A stretch of DNA of 64,000 bases, from assembly GCA_036500345.1 (NCBI GenBank), contig DASYCE010000026.1:124001-188000 (forward strand), in the 5' to 3' direction. The translations under genes and the position numbers were made by a program. Of this stretch, positions 1 through 9,159 are shown in pieces. Source of the DNA: Gemmatimonadales bacterium. GTDB lineage: Bacteria; Gemmatimonadota; Gemmatimonadetes; Gemmatimonadales; GWC2-71-9. Positions within the stretch are counted from its first letter, which is position 1. The number at the start of each line of letters is the position of its first letter. Below the pieces are notes generated by a model. It saw nothing but the letters and a program-made list of their open reading frames with translations. It was not told where the DNA came from and did no database searches.

Positions 1-166
1 ATCCGGCGCGAAGCCATTTCCCCGCCTCGTCGATGGGAAGGCGCATCACGACGGTCCATTCGCCGAGGAGTCCCACGACTCGCTCGATGTGCGCCCGACG
101 CACCGGCGACACGATCGCCCAGGGCGGCAGCCCGTCGCGCGGCGGCACCGCGGCGGCGTGCGTCAC
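1..166 (-). CDS. HD-domain hydrolase, YqeK-like, 5' part only (runs off the window)
   Basis: A GTG start at 166 overlaps the panD stop by four bases (GTGA), so this is the next gene of the operon. Only about 55 N-terminal residues lie in the window. They include PWAIVSPVRRAHIERVVGLL followed by a Trp and Lys-Trp-Leu-Arg-Ala-Gly. The 'SP.RRAHI.RV..LL..W' pattern is the start of HD-domain proteins of the YqeK (symmetrical Ap4A hydrolase) type, in which the RRAHIERV His is a metal ligand. The HD motif itself would lie beyond base 1. The assignment rests on this short pattern, so function is tentative; translational coupling to panD is directly visible. Confidence 0.5.
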   Translation of the reverse strand, partial: MTHAAAVPPRDGLPPWAIVSPVRRAHIERVVGLLGEWTVVMRLPIDEAGKWLRAG

Positions 167-531
167 ACGTCGGTCGTTCCTGAGCGATCCAGCCGGTTCG
201 CCGAATCAACGAACGCGATCGCGGGACGAAATCCGGAGACATCCGATTCGTCCACGTCGGCGAATGCCATCACGATGACGAGATCCCCCGGCATGCCCAG
301 GCGCGCGGCGGCACCATTCAGCTGCACCATCCCGGTTCCTGGACGCCCGCGAATCACGTAGGTGGAGAATCGCGCGCCGTTGTTCACATTGACGACTTGC
401 ACCTCTTCGTATTCGGCGAGGTTCGCAGCCGCCATCAGGTCGGTGTCGACCGTCAGCGAACCCTCGTACGAGAGATCGGTCGACGTGATGGTGGCACGAT
501 GGATCTTCGATTTCAGGAGACGCCGGCGCAT
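163..531 (-). CDS. panD: Aspartate 1-decarboxylase proenzyme
   Basis: Converts L-aspartate to beta-alanine for pantothenate synthesis in the cytoplasm. The 122-residue length is normal for PanD. The sequence starts MRRRLLKSKIHRATIT and carries the self-cleavage site YEGS at about residues 22-25; family knowledge says the Gly-Ser bond is cleaved and the Ser becomes the pyruvoyl cofactor. The NGARFSTYVI and GAAARLG segments of the beta-barrel are present. It follows panC by 15 bases and overlaps the following gene by four, so pantoate formation (panB), pantothenate ligation (panC) and beta-alanine supply (panD) are made from one transcript. Whether a PanZ/PanM-type maturation factor is needed cannot be told here. 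Confidence 0.96.
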   Translation of the reverse strand: MRRRLLKSKIHRATITSTDLSYEGSLTVDTDLMAAANLAEYEEVQVVNVNNGARFSTYVIRGRPGTGMVQLNGAAARLGMPGDLVIVMAFADVDESDVSGFRPAIAFVDSANRLDRSGTTDV

Positions 532-546
532 GTCGGTCGAAGTGCC

Positions 547-1389
547 TCAGAGGATCGCGTTGTCGATCAGGCGCGTGGCGCCGACGCGAGCAGCGACCGC
601 GACGATCGTCCCGGGTCGGACAGTATCGACGGGCGCGAGCCGGTCGGGATCGACGATCGCAATATAGTCCGGACGAACCGCGGGAACCGCGGCAAATGCC
701 GCCTCGATGATCCCGCGAATTCGCTCGGCGCCGGTCTCGCCGCGCCGGGTCGCCGCCTGCGCGGCATCGAGCGCGCGAGAGAGGACCAGGGCATCGCCGC
801 GTTCAGTCGCCGAGAGGTAGACGTTGCGCGAGCTCATCGCCAGACCATCAGGTTCGCGGACCGTGGCCACGATCTCGAGCTCGACCGGACAATCGAGGTC
901 GCGAACCATCGACCGGATCAGCGTCACCTGCTGAATGTCCTTCTGGCCAAAGATCGCGACGTCGGGCTCGATGATGTGGAAGAGCTTGGCGACCACGGTC
1001 AACACGCCGTCGAAGTGTCCCGGGCGGATCGCCCCTTCCCATCGGGTCGCCGCGTCGCCCGCGATGACGCGCGTCCCTCCGTCGCCGCGATACATCTCAC
1101 CGGCCTCGGGCGCAAAGAGCAGATCGACGCCACGCCCCTCCGCGAGCGCCTGGTCGCGCGGAAGATCGCGCGGATAGCGCGCGAGATCTTCGTTCGGACC
1201 GAACTGCAGTGGATTGACGAAGACGCTCATCACCACGACATCCGCCCGACGGCGCGCCGCATCGACCAGGGCAAGATGCCCCTCGTGCAGCGCGCCCATC
1301 GTCGGGACCAGTGCGATACGGGCGTTGTGCCGCCGTTCGCGCTCGAGCCGCTGGCGGATCTGCGCGATCGAGCGCAGCACGTCCATCAT
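547..1389 (-). CDS. panC: Pantothenate synthetase (pantoate-beta-alanine ligase)
   Basis: ATP-dependent condensation of pantoate with beta-alanine through a pantoyl-adenylate. About 280 residues, the usual length. The PTMGALHEGHLALV segment holds the adenylation-superfamily HxGH signature. SVFVNPLQFGPNEDL, FGQKDIQQ and MSSRNVYLS are further conserved PanC blocks, the last corresponding to the KMSKS-like loop. The start is taken as the ATG at 1389, which shares one base with the panB stop (TGATG). A TTG one codon upstream and another ATG one codon downstream are alternatives. It lies between panB and panD in a translationally coupled order. Confidence 0.96.
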   Translation of the reverse strand: MMDVLRSIAQIRQRLERERRHNARIALVPTMGALHEGHLALVDAARRRADVVVMSVFVNPLQFGPNEDLARYPRDLPRDQALAEGRGVDLLFAPEAGEMYRGDGGTRVIAGDAATRWEGAIRPGHFDGVLTVVAKLFHIIEPDVAIFGQKDIQQVTLIRSMVRDLDCPVELEIVATVREPDGLAMSSRNVYLSATERGDALVLSRALDAAQAATRRGETGAERIRGIIEAAFAAVPAVRPDYIAIVDPDRLAPVDTVRPGTIVAVAARVGATRLIDNAIL

Positions 1390-2192
1390 CAATCGAACGA
1401 GTGCGAGTCGTCCGGGTAGGTGCCGTTGCGGACTTCGGCACCGAAGGCGGCGACGGCGTTGCGCACCGTCGCACCGAGGGTCGCGTAGCGCTTGAGGAAT
1501 CGTGGCGCGAATTCCTCATTCAGGCCGAGCATGTCGTGCAGCACCAGCACCTGTCCATCGCAGCCGGGTCCCGCACCGATCCCGATTGTCGGGATCGCCA
1601 CCGATGCCGTGATCTCGGCGGCGAGTCCCCGGGGGACCAGTTCGAGAACGATCGCGGTGGCACCGGCGTCTTCCAGTGCTCGTGCGTCGCTCCTGAGGCG
1701 CGCGGCGACCGCCTCGTCGCGGCCCTGCACTTTCGTCCCGAGCAGGTTCACTGATTGCGGCGTGAACCCCAGGTGCCCGACGACCGGGATCCCGCGATCA
1801 ACCAGCGCGCGGACGGTGGGCGCCATCGCTTCGCCTCCCTCGAGCTTGACCGCATGGCAATCGGTTTCGGCGAGAACGCGGCCGCTGTTGCGGACCGCTT
1901 CCTCGATGCTGACCTGATACGAGAGAAACGGCAGATCGACGATGATCGGCGTGTGCAACGCACCGCGCCGGACACTCGCCGCGTGATAGATCATCTGATC
2001 GAGGGTGGCGCTGAGCGTCGAGGCGCGCCCGGTGAGCACCTGGTTGAGCGAGTCACCCACCAGCAGCAGGTCGATGCCGGCCGCTTCGAGCAGGCGCGCG
2101 AACAGCGCGTCATAGCACGTCAGCACGACGAGCTTCTCGCCGCTCTTCTTGCGGGCGGGGAGATCGGGGAGTGTCAGACGACGCTCAGGCAT
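1389..2192 (-). CDS. panB: 3-methyl-2-oxobutanoate hydroxymethyltransferase
   Basis: Transfers a hydroxymethyl group from methylene-tetrahydrofolate to ketoisovalerate, giving ketopantoate. The TIM-barrel core shows LTCYDALFARL, LLVGDSLNQV (metal-binding Asp), the VKLEGG block and GHLGFTPQS; IGIGAGPGCDGQVLV matches the late signature. The start MPERRLTLPDL at 2192 lies eight bases inside the end of folK and gives 267 residues, normal for PanB; the frame is open further upstream but that part is not PanB-like. The folate-dependent step explains why folK (folate synthesis) precedes it in the same operon. Confidence 0.95.
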   Translation of the reverse strand: MPERRLTLPDLPARKKSGEKLVVLTCYDALFARLLEAAGIDLLLVGDSLNQVLTGRASTLSATLDQMIYHAASVRRGALHTPIIVDLPFLSYQVSIEEAVRNSGRVLAETDCHAVKLEGGEAMAPTVRALVDRGIPVVGHLGFTPQSVNLLGTKVQGRDEAVAARLRSDARALEDAGATAIVLELVPRGLAAEITASVAIPTIGIGAGPGCDGQVLVLHDMLGLNEEFAPRFLKRYATLGATVRNAVAAFGAEVRNGTYPDDSHSFD

Positions 2193-2607
2193 GCGCCTCC
2201 AGTTCGGCGATCTCGCGCGCCCAGAATTCACGATCCCGCAGGCCGGGATGCGGCAAAGTCAGTGCAGGAAGGTCGCAAAGGAGCCCGCCGTATCGCACCA
2301 GGTCAAGGTCCAGGGTACGCGACGTCCATCGCTCGCCACGCTCCCGTCCCGCCTGCCGTTCGATCTGGTGGCACGCCGCGAGCAACGCATCGGGCGATTG
2401 TGCGGTCGCCAAGGCGATCATCTGGTTGAGATAGGCCGGCTGGTCGCGCCCGCCGAGCGGTGCGGTTTCTTCGACGCCGCTCGCCGCGAGGATCCGGGCG
2501 CCCGGAAGGGCCCCAAGTGCTTCGCGCGCCATCGCGAGACGCGCCGCCCGGTCGCCCAGGTTGCTGCCGAGCGCCACGAACGCCGTGACGGCCACCTCAG
2601 GCAGCAT
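2185..2607 (-). CDS. folK: 6-hydroxymethyl-7,8-dihydropterin pyrophosphokinase
   Basis: HPPK of folate synthesis: transfers pyrophosphate from ATP to hydroxymethyl-dihydropterin. The 140-residue protein has the VALGSNLGDR start, the NQMIALAT strand, and the catalytic block RWTSRTLDLDLVRYG, corresponding to the PROSITE HPPK pattern with the two metal-binding Asp residues (DLDL). It ends with LPHPGLRDREFW, also conserved. The start overlaps the trpA stop and its 3' end overlaps panB, placing folate supply directly beside the folate-using PanB step. Confidence 0.94.
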   Translation of the reverse strand: MLPEVAVTAFVALGSNLGDRAARLAMAREALGALPGARILAASGVEETAPLGGRDQPAYLNQMIALATAQSPDALLAACHQIERQAGRERGERWTSRTLDLDLVRYGGLLCDLPALTLPHPGLRDREFWAREIAELEAHA

Positions 2608-3391
2608 CCACCGCCGTGCGCATCGTGGCCATGAAATCGGCTGCGGCAGCTACGCCATTGCGCCCCAGCGTATCGACGAGCGCGCTGCCGATCACCACGC
2701 CATCCGCCAGCGATGCAACACTGGTCGCCTGGGCAGCCGTCGATACGCCGAATCCCACGGCGACCGGAAGCGTCGTCGCGGCGCGCACCCGCGCCACCGA
2801 TCCGGCGAGATCCGCCGCGAGCGACGTCGACGCTCCTGTCACGCCAAGTCGCGCGATCAGGTAGACAAATCCCTGGGCGCCGTTCATCGCCGCCGCAATC
2901 CGCTCCGGCGTACTGGTCGGCGCGACCAGGCGGATCAGGTCGAGCTCCGACTGCTGCACCGCGCGTTCGACTGCGGCATCCGCCCCGGCCGGAAGATCGG
3001 TAAGCAGCAACCCCGCGATGCCGATGGTCGCCGCATCGCGAAGGAGTCGTTCGACGCCGTACTGGAGCACCGGGTTCAGGTAGGTGAAGAGGACCACCGG
3101 AGCGGCAACCTGTGCCTCGGCGATCAGGTCGAGCGTTCCCGGCAACGACATTCCGTTCGCGAGCGCGCGAAAGGTCGAGGCCTGGATCGTCGGCCCGTCG
3201 GCCAGCGGGTCACTGAACGGGACGCCGACCTCGATGATGTCGGATGCCCCGTCGATCGCGCGCAAGGCGTCGCGTGACGCGGCGATCGTGGGGAACCCCG
3301 CGGTAAGATACGGGATGAGCGCGGTCCGCCGTGCGGCGCGCAGGTCGCGCCATGTGGCACCGATGCGTGAATCAGATGAAGTAGTCGCCAA
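2597..3391 (-). CDS. trpA: Tryptophan synthase alpha chain
   Basis: Cleaves indole-3-glycerol phosphate to indole and G3P. Conserved blocks are ALIPYLTAGFP, the catalytic-Glu strand IIEVGVPFSDPLADGP (also holding the Asp of loop 2), FTYLNPVLQYG, GLLLTDLP, VAPTSTPERI, FVYLI and VGFGVST. No ATG or GTG lies where the family starts. The best start is the TTG at 3391, inside the last codons of the preceding HD-GYP gene, giving 264 residues (usual about 265). No Shine-Dalgarno is visible, so expression probably depends on coupling to the upstream gene. It is separated from trpB by two non-trp genes, unlike the usual trpBA pair. Confidence 0.93.
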   Translation of the reverse strand: MATTSSDSRIGATWRDLRAARRTALIPYLTAGFPTIAASRDALRAIDGASDIIEVGVPFSDPLADGPTIQASTFRALANGMSLPGTLDLIAEAQVAAPVVLFTYLNPVLQYGVERLLRDAATIGIAGLLLTDLPAGADAAVERAVQQSELDLIRLVAPTSTPERIAAAMNGAQGFVYLIARLGVTGASTSLAADLAGSVARVRAATTLPVAVGFGVSTAAQATSVASLADGVVIGSALVDTLGRNGVAAAADFMATMRTAVDAA

Positions 3392-4829
3392 CGACGATGC
3401 CGTACCGATCAGGTGAAGTGACCTTGACGATGACGCGCGGATAACTGCCGTTCGCCGCCGGAATGGAAAGATCGACCAGTTCGCCGGGGGGAGCCACTCG
3501 TCCGCCGCTCGCGTCGACGACGAGCCGCACCACAGGCCGGTGCAATTGCTCCGGGTCGGGCGATGCACCGGCCACGATCGCCACCTCGAACGTGTCGAGA
3601 ATGACGCAGGTGCCGACCGGATAGATCCCGAGCAGGTTGATCAGTGCCTTGACCAGCGTGGGGTCGTAGCCGCGACCCGGATTGAACCACATCTCGCGAA
3701 GCACCGCATCCGGCTCGAACGGCACATTCTGGTAGACGCGGCGTGTGGTCGCCGCGTCGTAGCCATCCGCCACGGAGATGAGCCGCGTGAAGAGGCCGAG
3801 TTGCCGCGGCCGGATCGGTCGCGGATACCCGCTCAGGTCGACCTTCATGTGGTGCTCGTGCGCCGCGAGAATGGTGCGGTACGGCAGCTCTTCCCCTTCG
3901 CGCATCTTGAACAGCGTGAGCGTCCCGCGCCACGGATGCGACTGCATCGCCCGCCATTCCGCCTCGTCCAGCGACGAGCTCTTGTTGAGCAGCGACTGCT
4001 CGAGCCGCGCCTTCCCGATGTCGTGCAGCAGTGCGGCCAGGCCGAGATCGTACAACTGCAGTCGGTCGAACCCGAGGCGCTTGCCGAGGGCGACGGCGAA
4101 GATGCAGACATTGACCGAATGGGTGAAGGTGTATTCGTCGTAATCGCGCAGCGTCGTGAGGCCGGTGATCGACAGCTCGTTCTCCATCACCTGATCGACG
4201 ATCACCTGGATCGCCCGCTTCAGCCGCCGCGTGCTCGGCATCGCGCCCATTCGCACGCCCTGCACCACGTCGCGCGCCACCGCCACGCCGTGCGCATAGG
4301 TCCGCTTGGCGCGCTCGAGCCCCTCGTCGGCGTCGGCGGCAGCGTCGCCGGTGATATCGCCCGCCGATCCCACGCTGATGCGCACGATTTCCGCCTGCTG
4401 CATCCGCTGCCGCAGTGCATCGAGCCGCTCGTCCGGCTCCGCCTCGGCCGCGACCGCGCCGGTCATCGCCAGGAACGCCTGGAACTCGCGCCGCGTCACG
4501 CCGTCTTCGATCCGGAGGAGCCCCATGCCGCACGCCTTCATCATCGAGACGAAGCCGCTGAACGCCGCGAAGTTGTCGAGGCCGAGGCGAAGACGCGTCT
4601 GGTTGATGAAGATGAAATCGCCGGAGAGACGGATCTCGATCACCCCTTCGAGCCGGCAGAGCGACACCGCCGTTCCGACCAGATCATCGAGCGCCCGCTG
4701 CACCGCCGCGTTCTCCACCGGGTACAGCTTGAGCGCGCGCTGGGCCCCGTGGATCGAGATCAGCAGTGCGCGCCCCGATTGGCGCAGCATGCCGTCATCG
4801 CGGACCGTGCTTTCGGTCACGGCACCCAT
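3372..4829 (-). CDS. HD-GYP domain protein with an N-terminal module shared with its neighbour
   Basis: A cytoplasmic protein of 485 residues. Residues about 235-370 form an HD-GYP domain: FTHSVNVCIF, LLHDIGKARL (HD at 269-270), AHEHHMKVDLSGYPRP (HEHH, and GYP at 334-336) and ISVADGYDAATTRRVY. HD-GYP proteins commonly hydrolyse cyclic-di-GMP; the metal ligands look intact. Residues about 20-123 form a module with GAQRALKLY and a following QRA, clearly similar to residues 20-120 of the next gene's HEAT protein. No receiver or membrane segment is seen. A GTG at 4820 (GTGA overlap with the preceding gene) is an alternative start. It sits between trpB and trpA; its ligand and role there are unknown. 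Confidence 0.85.
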   Translation of the reverse strand: MGAVTESTVRDDGMLRQSGRALLISIHGAQRALKLYPVENAAVQRALDDLVGTAVSLCRLEGVIEIRLSGDFIFINQTRLRLGLDNFAAFSGFVSMMKACGMGLLRIEDGVTRREFQAFLAMTGAVAAEAEPDERLDALRQRMQQAEIVRISVGSAGDITGDAAADADEGLERAKRTYAHGVAVARDVVQGVRMGAMPSTRRLKRAIQVIVDQVMENELSITGLTTLRDYDEYTFTHSVNVCIFAVALGKRLGFDRLQLYDLGLAALLHDIGKARLEQSLLNKSSSLDEAEWRAMQSHPWRGTLTLFKMREGEELPYRTILAAHEHHMKVDLSGYPRPIRPRQLGLFTRLISVADGYDAATTRRVYQNVPFEPDAVLREMWFNPGRGYDPTLVKALINLLGIYPVGTCVILDTFEVAIVAGASPDPEQLHRPVVRLVVDASGGRVAPPGELVDLSIPAANGSYPRVIVKVTSPDRYGIVVGDYFI

Positions 4830-6529
4830 TCCCGGAGCACGGCGTTGGCGGCGCTGCGCACCACGGCGTCGCGATCCGACGTGAAGCGGTCAACCAGCAT
4901 GCGGGCGTCGATCGTCCGCACCTTCCCCAATGCGAACAACGCGCACGCACGGATCTCGGCCGGCTCCCGGCGGCGCAGCAGGCCCCGCGGCTCAAGCAAT
5001 CCGCGAAGCCGCGTGATCGCCCCATCGCCCGCAAGGCGGCCGTACGCTTCGTACATCGCTCGCCGTTCGCTTCGCTCCCAGTCGATGTCGGTGTCCGTGA
5101 ACAGGAGGCGCTCCAACTGGGCCACCATCCCGCCGGAGCCGCCGCGATCGACCAGTGCCGTCAGCGCCATCTGTCGCACACCGCGATCCGGGTCGGCGAG
5201 CGCCAGTTCCATCGCGGCCACGGCGCTCGGTGTGCCGAATTCGCCCAGCACGCGCACTGCCACCATCCGGATCGGCTCGTCGCCATCCTTGAGCCGTGCG
5301 ATGATCACCGGCACCAGGTTCGAGAGTCCCAGACGCGAGGCAAGCGAGATCGCCGGCACCAGCGCGTCGGTCGGCCCGTTGTCCAGCAGCGCCGCAAGCG
5401 CGTGCGGTTGGGCGCGCGCGATCGACTCGACGCTCCCTTCGAGCACCCGGCGGACACTCGCCTCGGTGATGCGCCCGAGTTGCGTGAGTACCGCCGGGAG
5501 CGCTGACGGCTTGAGCTCGCGGAGCACTTCTCCGACGTCTTCTTCGGCGGGACGCGATGCCATGTCGCCGAGCACCCGAAAGAGCTGGTCGAGAATCTCC
5601 GGCGTCGACAGGCGCTCCTCGAACGAAAGCACCGCGCCGTGCAGCTCCTGGTCGAGTCCGTGCGCACGCGCCGAGATGACGCGCAGTTCGCGGATGATCC
5701 GTGCCACCGCGCGGAAGCCGCCGGTCGAGAGCTGCACCGGGAGGATGTCGTCGAGCAGCGCGATCGCTTCCTTGCGGACCGCCGAGTCGCGCTGTCCCTC
5801 GAGGATGTCGAGCAGCGCATCGATCGCCGCCTGGCGGATGTCGCGCCGGTACTCCTCCTCGAGTTCGGTCTGCACCAGGCGAATCTCGGCCTCGTGCAGG
5901 AAGTACGGCGTGGCATCGAAATCGGTGAGATCGACGACTCCGAGATTGCCGCCGCGGGCATCATCCGATCCGGGCGGCGCTTCCTCGGCGGCAGCGACCT
6001 CTTCCTTCGCGGCGTCCGGCGGCAACGGCTCGTCGCGTGAATCGCTGTCCTGCAGGAACTCCATCCCGTCGCCGAGCACTTCGATGAAGACGTACGAGAT
6101 CAGCACGAACTCCTGCTCCCACAGCAGCGTCAGGAGATCGTCGCTCGCGTCGACCGGCAGCATCCGCGCGGAATTGGCAACCTGCAGGAAGCGAAGGATC
6201 TCTTCCGACTCGACGCCGGGAAGGAGTGTCAGGCGCCGCAGGCCGTCCTTGTAGAGTTGCCACGCCAGCCCTTCCGACTTCGGCTGCTGGCGATATACCG
6301 GCACTTCGTCCCAGGTGATCTGATCCTCTTCGATCCCGAGCACCAGGCGACCGGTGATCCCCCACACCGGCCCGAACGCGTCCGCGACCTGCTGCATCGC
6401 GCGCTGATAGACCGGATTGTTGGGGAGATACATCTGCAGCGCGCGCTGGCCCTTCGACAACACGCGCAGCAATTCCTCGATGACCCTGACATCCGCTTCA
6501 TTCGACGTGACCGCCGGTCCCGCTGTCAC
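4817..6529 (-). CDS. HEAT-repeat protein with QRAL-type N-terminal module
   Basis: A 570-residue soluble protein. Residues 20-120 hold [18 protein letters not shown] and match the N-terminal module of the adjacent HD-GYP protein. The C-terminal half (about 290-565) is a run of helical HEAT/PBS-type repeats, for example [34 protein letters not shown] and a final [12 protein letters not shown]. Such repeats are scaffolds for protein-protein contacts. A GTG start overlaps the trpB stop (GTGA), and its end overlaps the HD-GYP start. Shared module and coupling suggest the two proteins act together. No enzymatic motif is visible. Confidence 0.8.
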   Translation of the reverse strand: MTAGPAVTSNEADVRVIEELLRVLSKGQRALQMYLPNNPVYQRAMQQVADAFGPVWGITGRLVLGIEEDQITWDEVPVYRQQPKSEGLAWQLYKDGLRRLTLLPGVESEEILRFLQVANSARMLPVDASDDLLTLLWEQEFVLISYVFIEVLGDGMEFLQDSDSRDEPLPPDAAKEEVAAAEEAPPGSDDARGGNLGVVDLTDFDATPYFLHEAEIRLVQTELEEEYRRDIRQAAIDALLDILEGQRDSAVRKEAIALLDDILPVQLSTGGFRAVARIIRELRVISARAHGLDQELHGAVLSFEERLSTPEILDQLFRVLGDMASRPAEEDVGEVLRELKPSALPAVLTQLGRITEASVRRVLEGSVESIARAQPHALAALLDNGPTDALVPAISLASRLGLSNLVPVIIARLKDGDEPIRMVAVRVLGEFGTPSAVAAMELALADPDRGVRQMALTALVDRGGSGGMVAQLERLLFTDTDIDWERSERRAMYEAYGRLAGDGAITRLRGLLEPRGLLRRREPAEIRACALFALGKVRTIDARMLVDRFTSDRDAVVRSAANAVLREWVP

Positions 6530-7728
6530 GCAGGAGTGCCGATCGTGGCGGCGACGTGTGCCACGTCCTTGTCACCCCGCCCGCTCAGGCAGAGCAGCAC
6601 CTGCTGATCTGCCGTCCACCGTCCCCGCGACCCGAGAATCCAGGCGATGGCGTGCGCGGTCTCCAGCGCCGGGATGATTCCCTCGAGACGCGCGATCGCC
6701 TGGAACGCATCCAGTGCCTGCTGGTCATTGATCGCGTGATACGCGACGCGGCCCTGATCGCGAAGCCATGAATGCTCGGGGCCGACCCCCGGGTAGTCGA
6801 GACCAGCGGAGATCGAGTGCGCCGGGAGCACCTGTCCGTCGGCGTCCTGCAGCAGATACGACAGCGAACCGTGGAGCACGCCCGGTGCACCGGCCGAGAG
6901 CGTGGCACTATGACGCCCCGTCGAAATTCCCTCCCCCGCGGCTTCGACGCCGATCAGTTCCACGTCGCTGTCGTCGAGAAAGCCGCTGAACATCCCGATG
7001 GCGTTCGATCCACCGCCGACGCACGCCACCACGGTGTCCGGCAGCCGCCCGCTTCGCTCGATCAGCTGCGCCCGCGCCTCGCGCCCGATGACCGACTGGA
7101 AATCGCGGACCAGCCGGGGAAATGGATCGGGCCCGACCACGGAGCCGATGATGTAATGCGTGGTGGGAACGTTGGTGACCCAGTCGCGGAGCGCTTCGTT
7201 GGTCGCGTCCTTGAGTGTGCGCGTCCCCGACGACACCGGTACGACCGTCGCGCCGAGGAGCCGCATCCGGTAGACATTCAGCGCCTGCCGCGCGACATCC
7301 TCCTCGCCCATGTAGACAACGCACTCGAGGCCGAATCGCGCGCAGACCGTTGCCGTCGCGACGCCGTGCTGCCCCGCTCCGGTTTCGGCGATGATCCGTC
7401 GCTTTCCCATCCGGCGTGCGAGCAGTGCCTGCCCGATCGCATTGTTGATCTTGTGCGCACCGGTGTGATTGAGATCCTCCCGCTTGAGCCACACGGTCGT
7501 GCCAACGGCCTCGCTGAGCCGCGGTGCGGGCGTCAGTGCCGACGGCCGCCCGACGATGTCGCGCAGCAGCGCCGCATATTCGTCCCAGAACGCGCTGTCA
7601 TCGCGCATGTCGAGATAAAGCGCTGTGAGATCATCGAGCGCTGCAATCAGCGTTTCTGGGACGTAGCGGCCACCGTAGGGGCCGAACCGGCCGGCGACCG
7701 TGGTGTCAGGCGGCAGAGCGTGCGGCAA
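6526..7728 (-). CDS. trpB: Tryptophan synthase beta chain
   Basis: PLP enzyme that condenses indole with serine. The sequence contains [15 protein letters not shown], the PLP-lysine block [38 protein letters not shown], the phosphate-binding [12 protein letters not shown] and [19 protein letters not shown]. The start chosen is the TTG at 7728: it has GGAG seven bases upstream and gives 400 residues, the family norm. Longer forms reach into the trpF coding region with unrelated sequence. It overlaps the end of trpF by 23 bases and the following HEAT gene by four. Confidence 0.95.
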   Translation of the reverse strand: MPHALPPDTTVAGRFGPYGGRYVPETLIAALDDLTALYLDMRDDSAFWDEYAALLRDIVGRPSALTPAPRLSEAVGTTVWLKREDLNHTGAHKINNAIGQALLARRMGKRRIIAETGAGQHGVATATVCARFGLECVVYMGEEDVARQALNVYRMRLLGATVVPVSSGTRTLKDATNEALRDWVTNVPTTHYIIGSVVGPDPFPRLVRDFQSVIGREARAQLIERSGRLPDTVVACVGGGSNAIGMFSGFLDDSDVELIGVEAAGEGISTGRHSATLSAGAPGVLHGSLSYLLQDADGQVLPAHSISAGLDYPGVGPEHSWLRDQGRVAYHAINDQQALDAFQAIARLEGIIPALETAHAIAWILGSRGRWTADQQVLLCLSGRGDKDVAHVAATIGTPA

Positions 7729-8353
7729 GAACGTTCTCCAGGAAGCTGGCCAGGCGCTCGGGATCCTTGATGCCAGGTGAGGATTCAATCCCAGAACTTA
7801 CATCGACCACGTCGGGCCGGACGACCTCGATCGCGGCGGCGACGGTGTCGGCTGCGAGCCCGCCGGCGAGGACGAATCGCGCCCGCGGCACCGCTGCTCG
7901 GGCGCACCGCGCCAGTTCGAGCGGAATACCGACACCCCGCCCCCCGGCTCCGCCAGGGACTCGCGCCTCGATCGCCACCGCGTCGACGCCCAGCGCCGCC
8001 TCGCCAAGCTCCTGGGCAAGGTCAGTTCCGAAGTCGATCGGAACCACCCGCCACACTTCGTAGCCTCTGGCCCGAAGGTCTGCGGCGGTCTCCGGTGAGT
8101 GATCTCCGTGCAGCTGCGCGCCGGCCAACCCCGCCCGCTCCATCATATCGAGGATCGTCCCGCGCGGCCTCGGTCCAAAGACCCCGAGCACCGGGACCCC
8201 GTGCGCCCCCGCGACAACCGCGGCCGCCTGTTCCACGGTCACCATCCTCGGCCCCCCCGCAAAGACGACACCTAGCCGCCACGCGCCGTGCGCCGCCGCG
8301 AGCGCCGCGTCGCTCGGGCGGGTCAGGCCGCAGATCTTGGCGCTAACGAGCAC
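7706..8353 (-). CDS. trpF: Phosphoribosylanthranilate isomerase
   Basis: Amadori rearrangement of phosphoribosyl-anthranilate. The sequence begins [15 protein letters not shown], with the catalytic Cys in KICGLT, followed by [31 protein letters not shown] and [16 protein letters not shown], where the Asp of VDVSSGIE is the catalytic acid by family knowledge. The start is a GTG at 8353 that overlaps the trpC end by 11 bases and gives 215 residues; an in-frame GTG four codons earlier is possible. Confidence 0.94.
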   Translation of the reverse strand: MLVSAKICGLTRPSDAALAAAHGAWRLGVVFAGGPRMVTVEQAAAVVAGAHGVPVLGVFGPRPRGTILDMMERAGLAGAQLHGDHSPETAADLRARGYEVWRVVPIDFGTDLAQELGEAALGVDAVAIEARVPGGAGGRGVGIPLELARCARAAVPRARFVLAGGLAADTVAAAIEVVRPDVVDVSSGIESSPGIKDPERLASFLENVLAARSAA

Positions 8354-9128
8354 GGCGCACCACACCTGACAGCTCGCGCGCAGCACGGGCCGGGTCTGCT
8401 GCCCGGGCGAGGGCCGACCCGATGAGGACAGCGTCAGCTCCGGCGCCGGCCGCTGCCGCAACGTCGTCGGTCGTCGCCATTCCCGATTCGGCGATCGCGA
8501 TCCGGTCGGCAGGAACGGTGGCGATCAACTCCCAGGCCGCCGCCGTATCGATGCTGAAGTCGTCAAGATTGCGCGCGTTGACCCCCACGACCATCGCCCC
8601 GGCGTCGAGCGCACGATCGAGCTCACCCCGGTCGTGAGCCTCGACCAGCGGCGTAAGTCCGAGCTCCACGGCGAAGTCGACCAGCCGCCGGAGCGCCGCG
8701 TGCTCCAGTGCCCGGACAATCAACAGCGCCGCGGCGGCACCCGCCGCACGCGCCTCCAGGAGCTGCGTCTCGTCGAGAATGAAATCCTTGCGGAGGACCG
8801 GCAGCGGAACTCCCCGCGCCACCCCCTCCAGATCGTCGAGCGAACCACCAAAGAAGCGCGAGTCGGTCAGCACCGATATCGCGGCCGCGCCCCCCGCGCG
8901 GTACGCCGAGGCCAGGGACAACGGATCGAGACCCAGGTTGATCGCACCGGCCGATGGAGACTGCCGCTTCACTTCGGCGATCAGCGCCACGGACGGACCA
9001 CGCACCGCGGCGCGAAAATCGACCGTCACCGGCCGGGCGTCCGCTGCCCGCTCGAGTTCCTTCCGGCGGACACGAAGCGCCGGCAGCAGCGTGCGGGTCT
9101 GGTCGAGGATCTGGTCAAGGGTGGTCAT
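8343..9128 (-). CDS. trpC: Indole-3-glycerol phosphate synthase
   Basis: Closes the indole ring of CdRP. A TIM-barrel of 261 residues with IAEVKRQSPSAG (catalytic Lys), ISVLTDSRFFGGSLDDL, VLRKDFILDETQLLEARAAG, LVEAHD, VGVNARNLDDF, IAESGM and GADAVLIGSAL, all standard IGPS blocks. The ATG at 9128 (MTTLDQIL) is preferred over an upstream in-frame ATG at 9158, which would extend into the divergent lexA promoter. It is the first gene of the minus-strand trp-fol-pan run. anthranilate synthase genes are not in the window. Confidence 0.95.
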   Translation of the reverse strand: MTTLDQILDQTRTLLPALRVRRKELERAADARPVTVDFRAAVRGPSVALIAEVKRQSPSAGAINLGLDPLSLASAYRAGGAAAISVLTDSRFFGGSLDDLEGVARGVPLPVLRKDFILDETQLLEARAAGAAAALLIVRALEHAALRRLVDFAVELGLTPLVEAHDRGELDRALDAGAMVVGVNARNLDDFSIDTAAAWELIATVPADRIAIAESGMATTDDVAAAAGAGADAVLIGSALARAADPARAARELSGVVRRAR

Positions 9129-9130
9129 TC

Positions 9131-9159
9131 TTGCGATTCGGTTTCCGTTCGGGTACATT
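9131..9159 (+). promoter_or_regulatory. lexA promoter with candidate direct-repeat operator
   Basis: TTGCGA at 9131-9136 and TACATT at 9154-9159 are separated by exactly 17 bases, a good housekeeping-type promoter. Inside the spacer lies ATTC-N7-GTTC (9136-9150), one base away from the GTTC-N7-GTTC direct repeat known as the LexA site in Alphaproteobacteria. The heptamer GTTCGGG also occurs at 9147 and 9162, flanking the -10. The promoter is well supported; the operator is a guess from position and form. Confidence 0.55.

Noticed and set aside
3540-6254. A 904-codon open frame antisense to the HD-GYP and HEAT genes
   Set aside because: It is Arg/Ser-rich with no recognisable domains, the usual mirror of GC-rich coding DNA; the minus-strand genes are clearly real.
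7728-7737. AGAACGTTCT palindrome as a LexA box
   Set aside because: It lies inside the trpF coding region at the trpB start, has no N4 spacer as in Bacillus-type boxes, and includes the trpB upstream region by chance.
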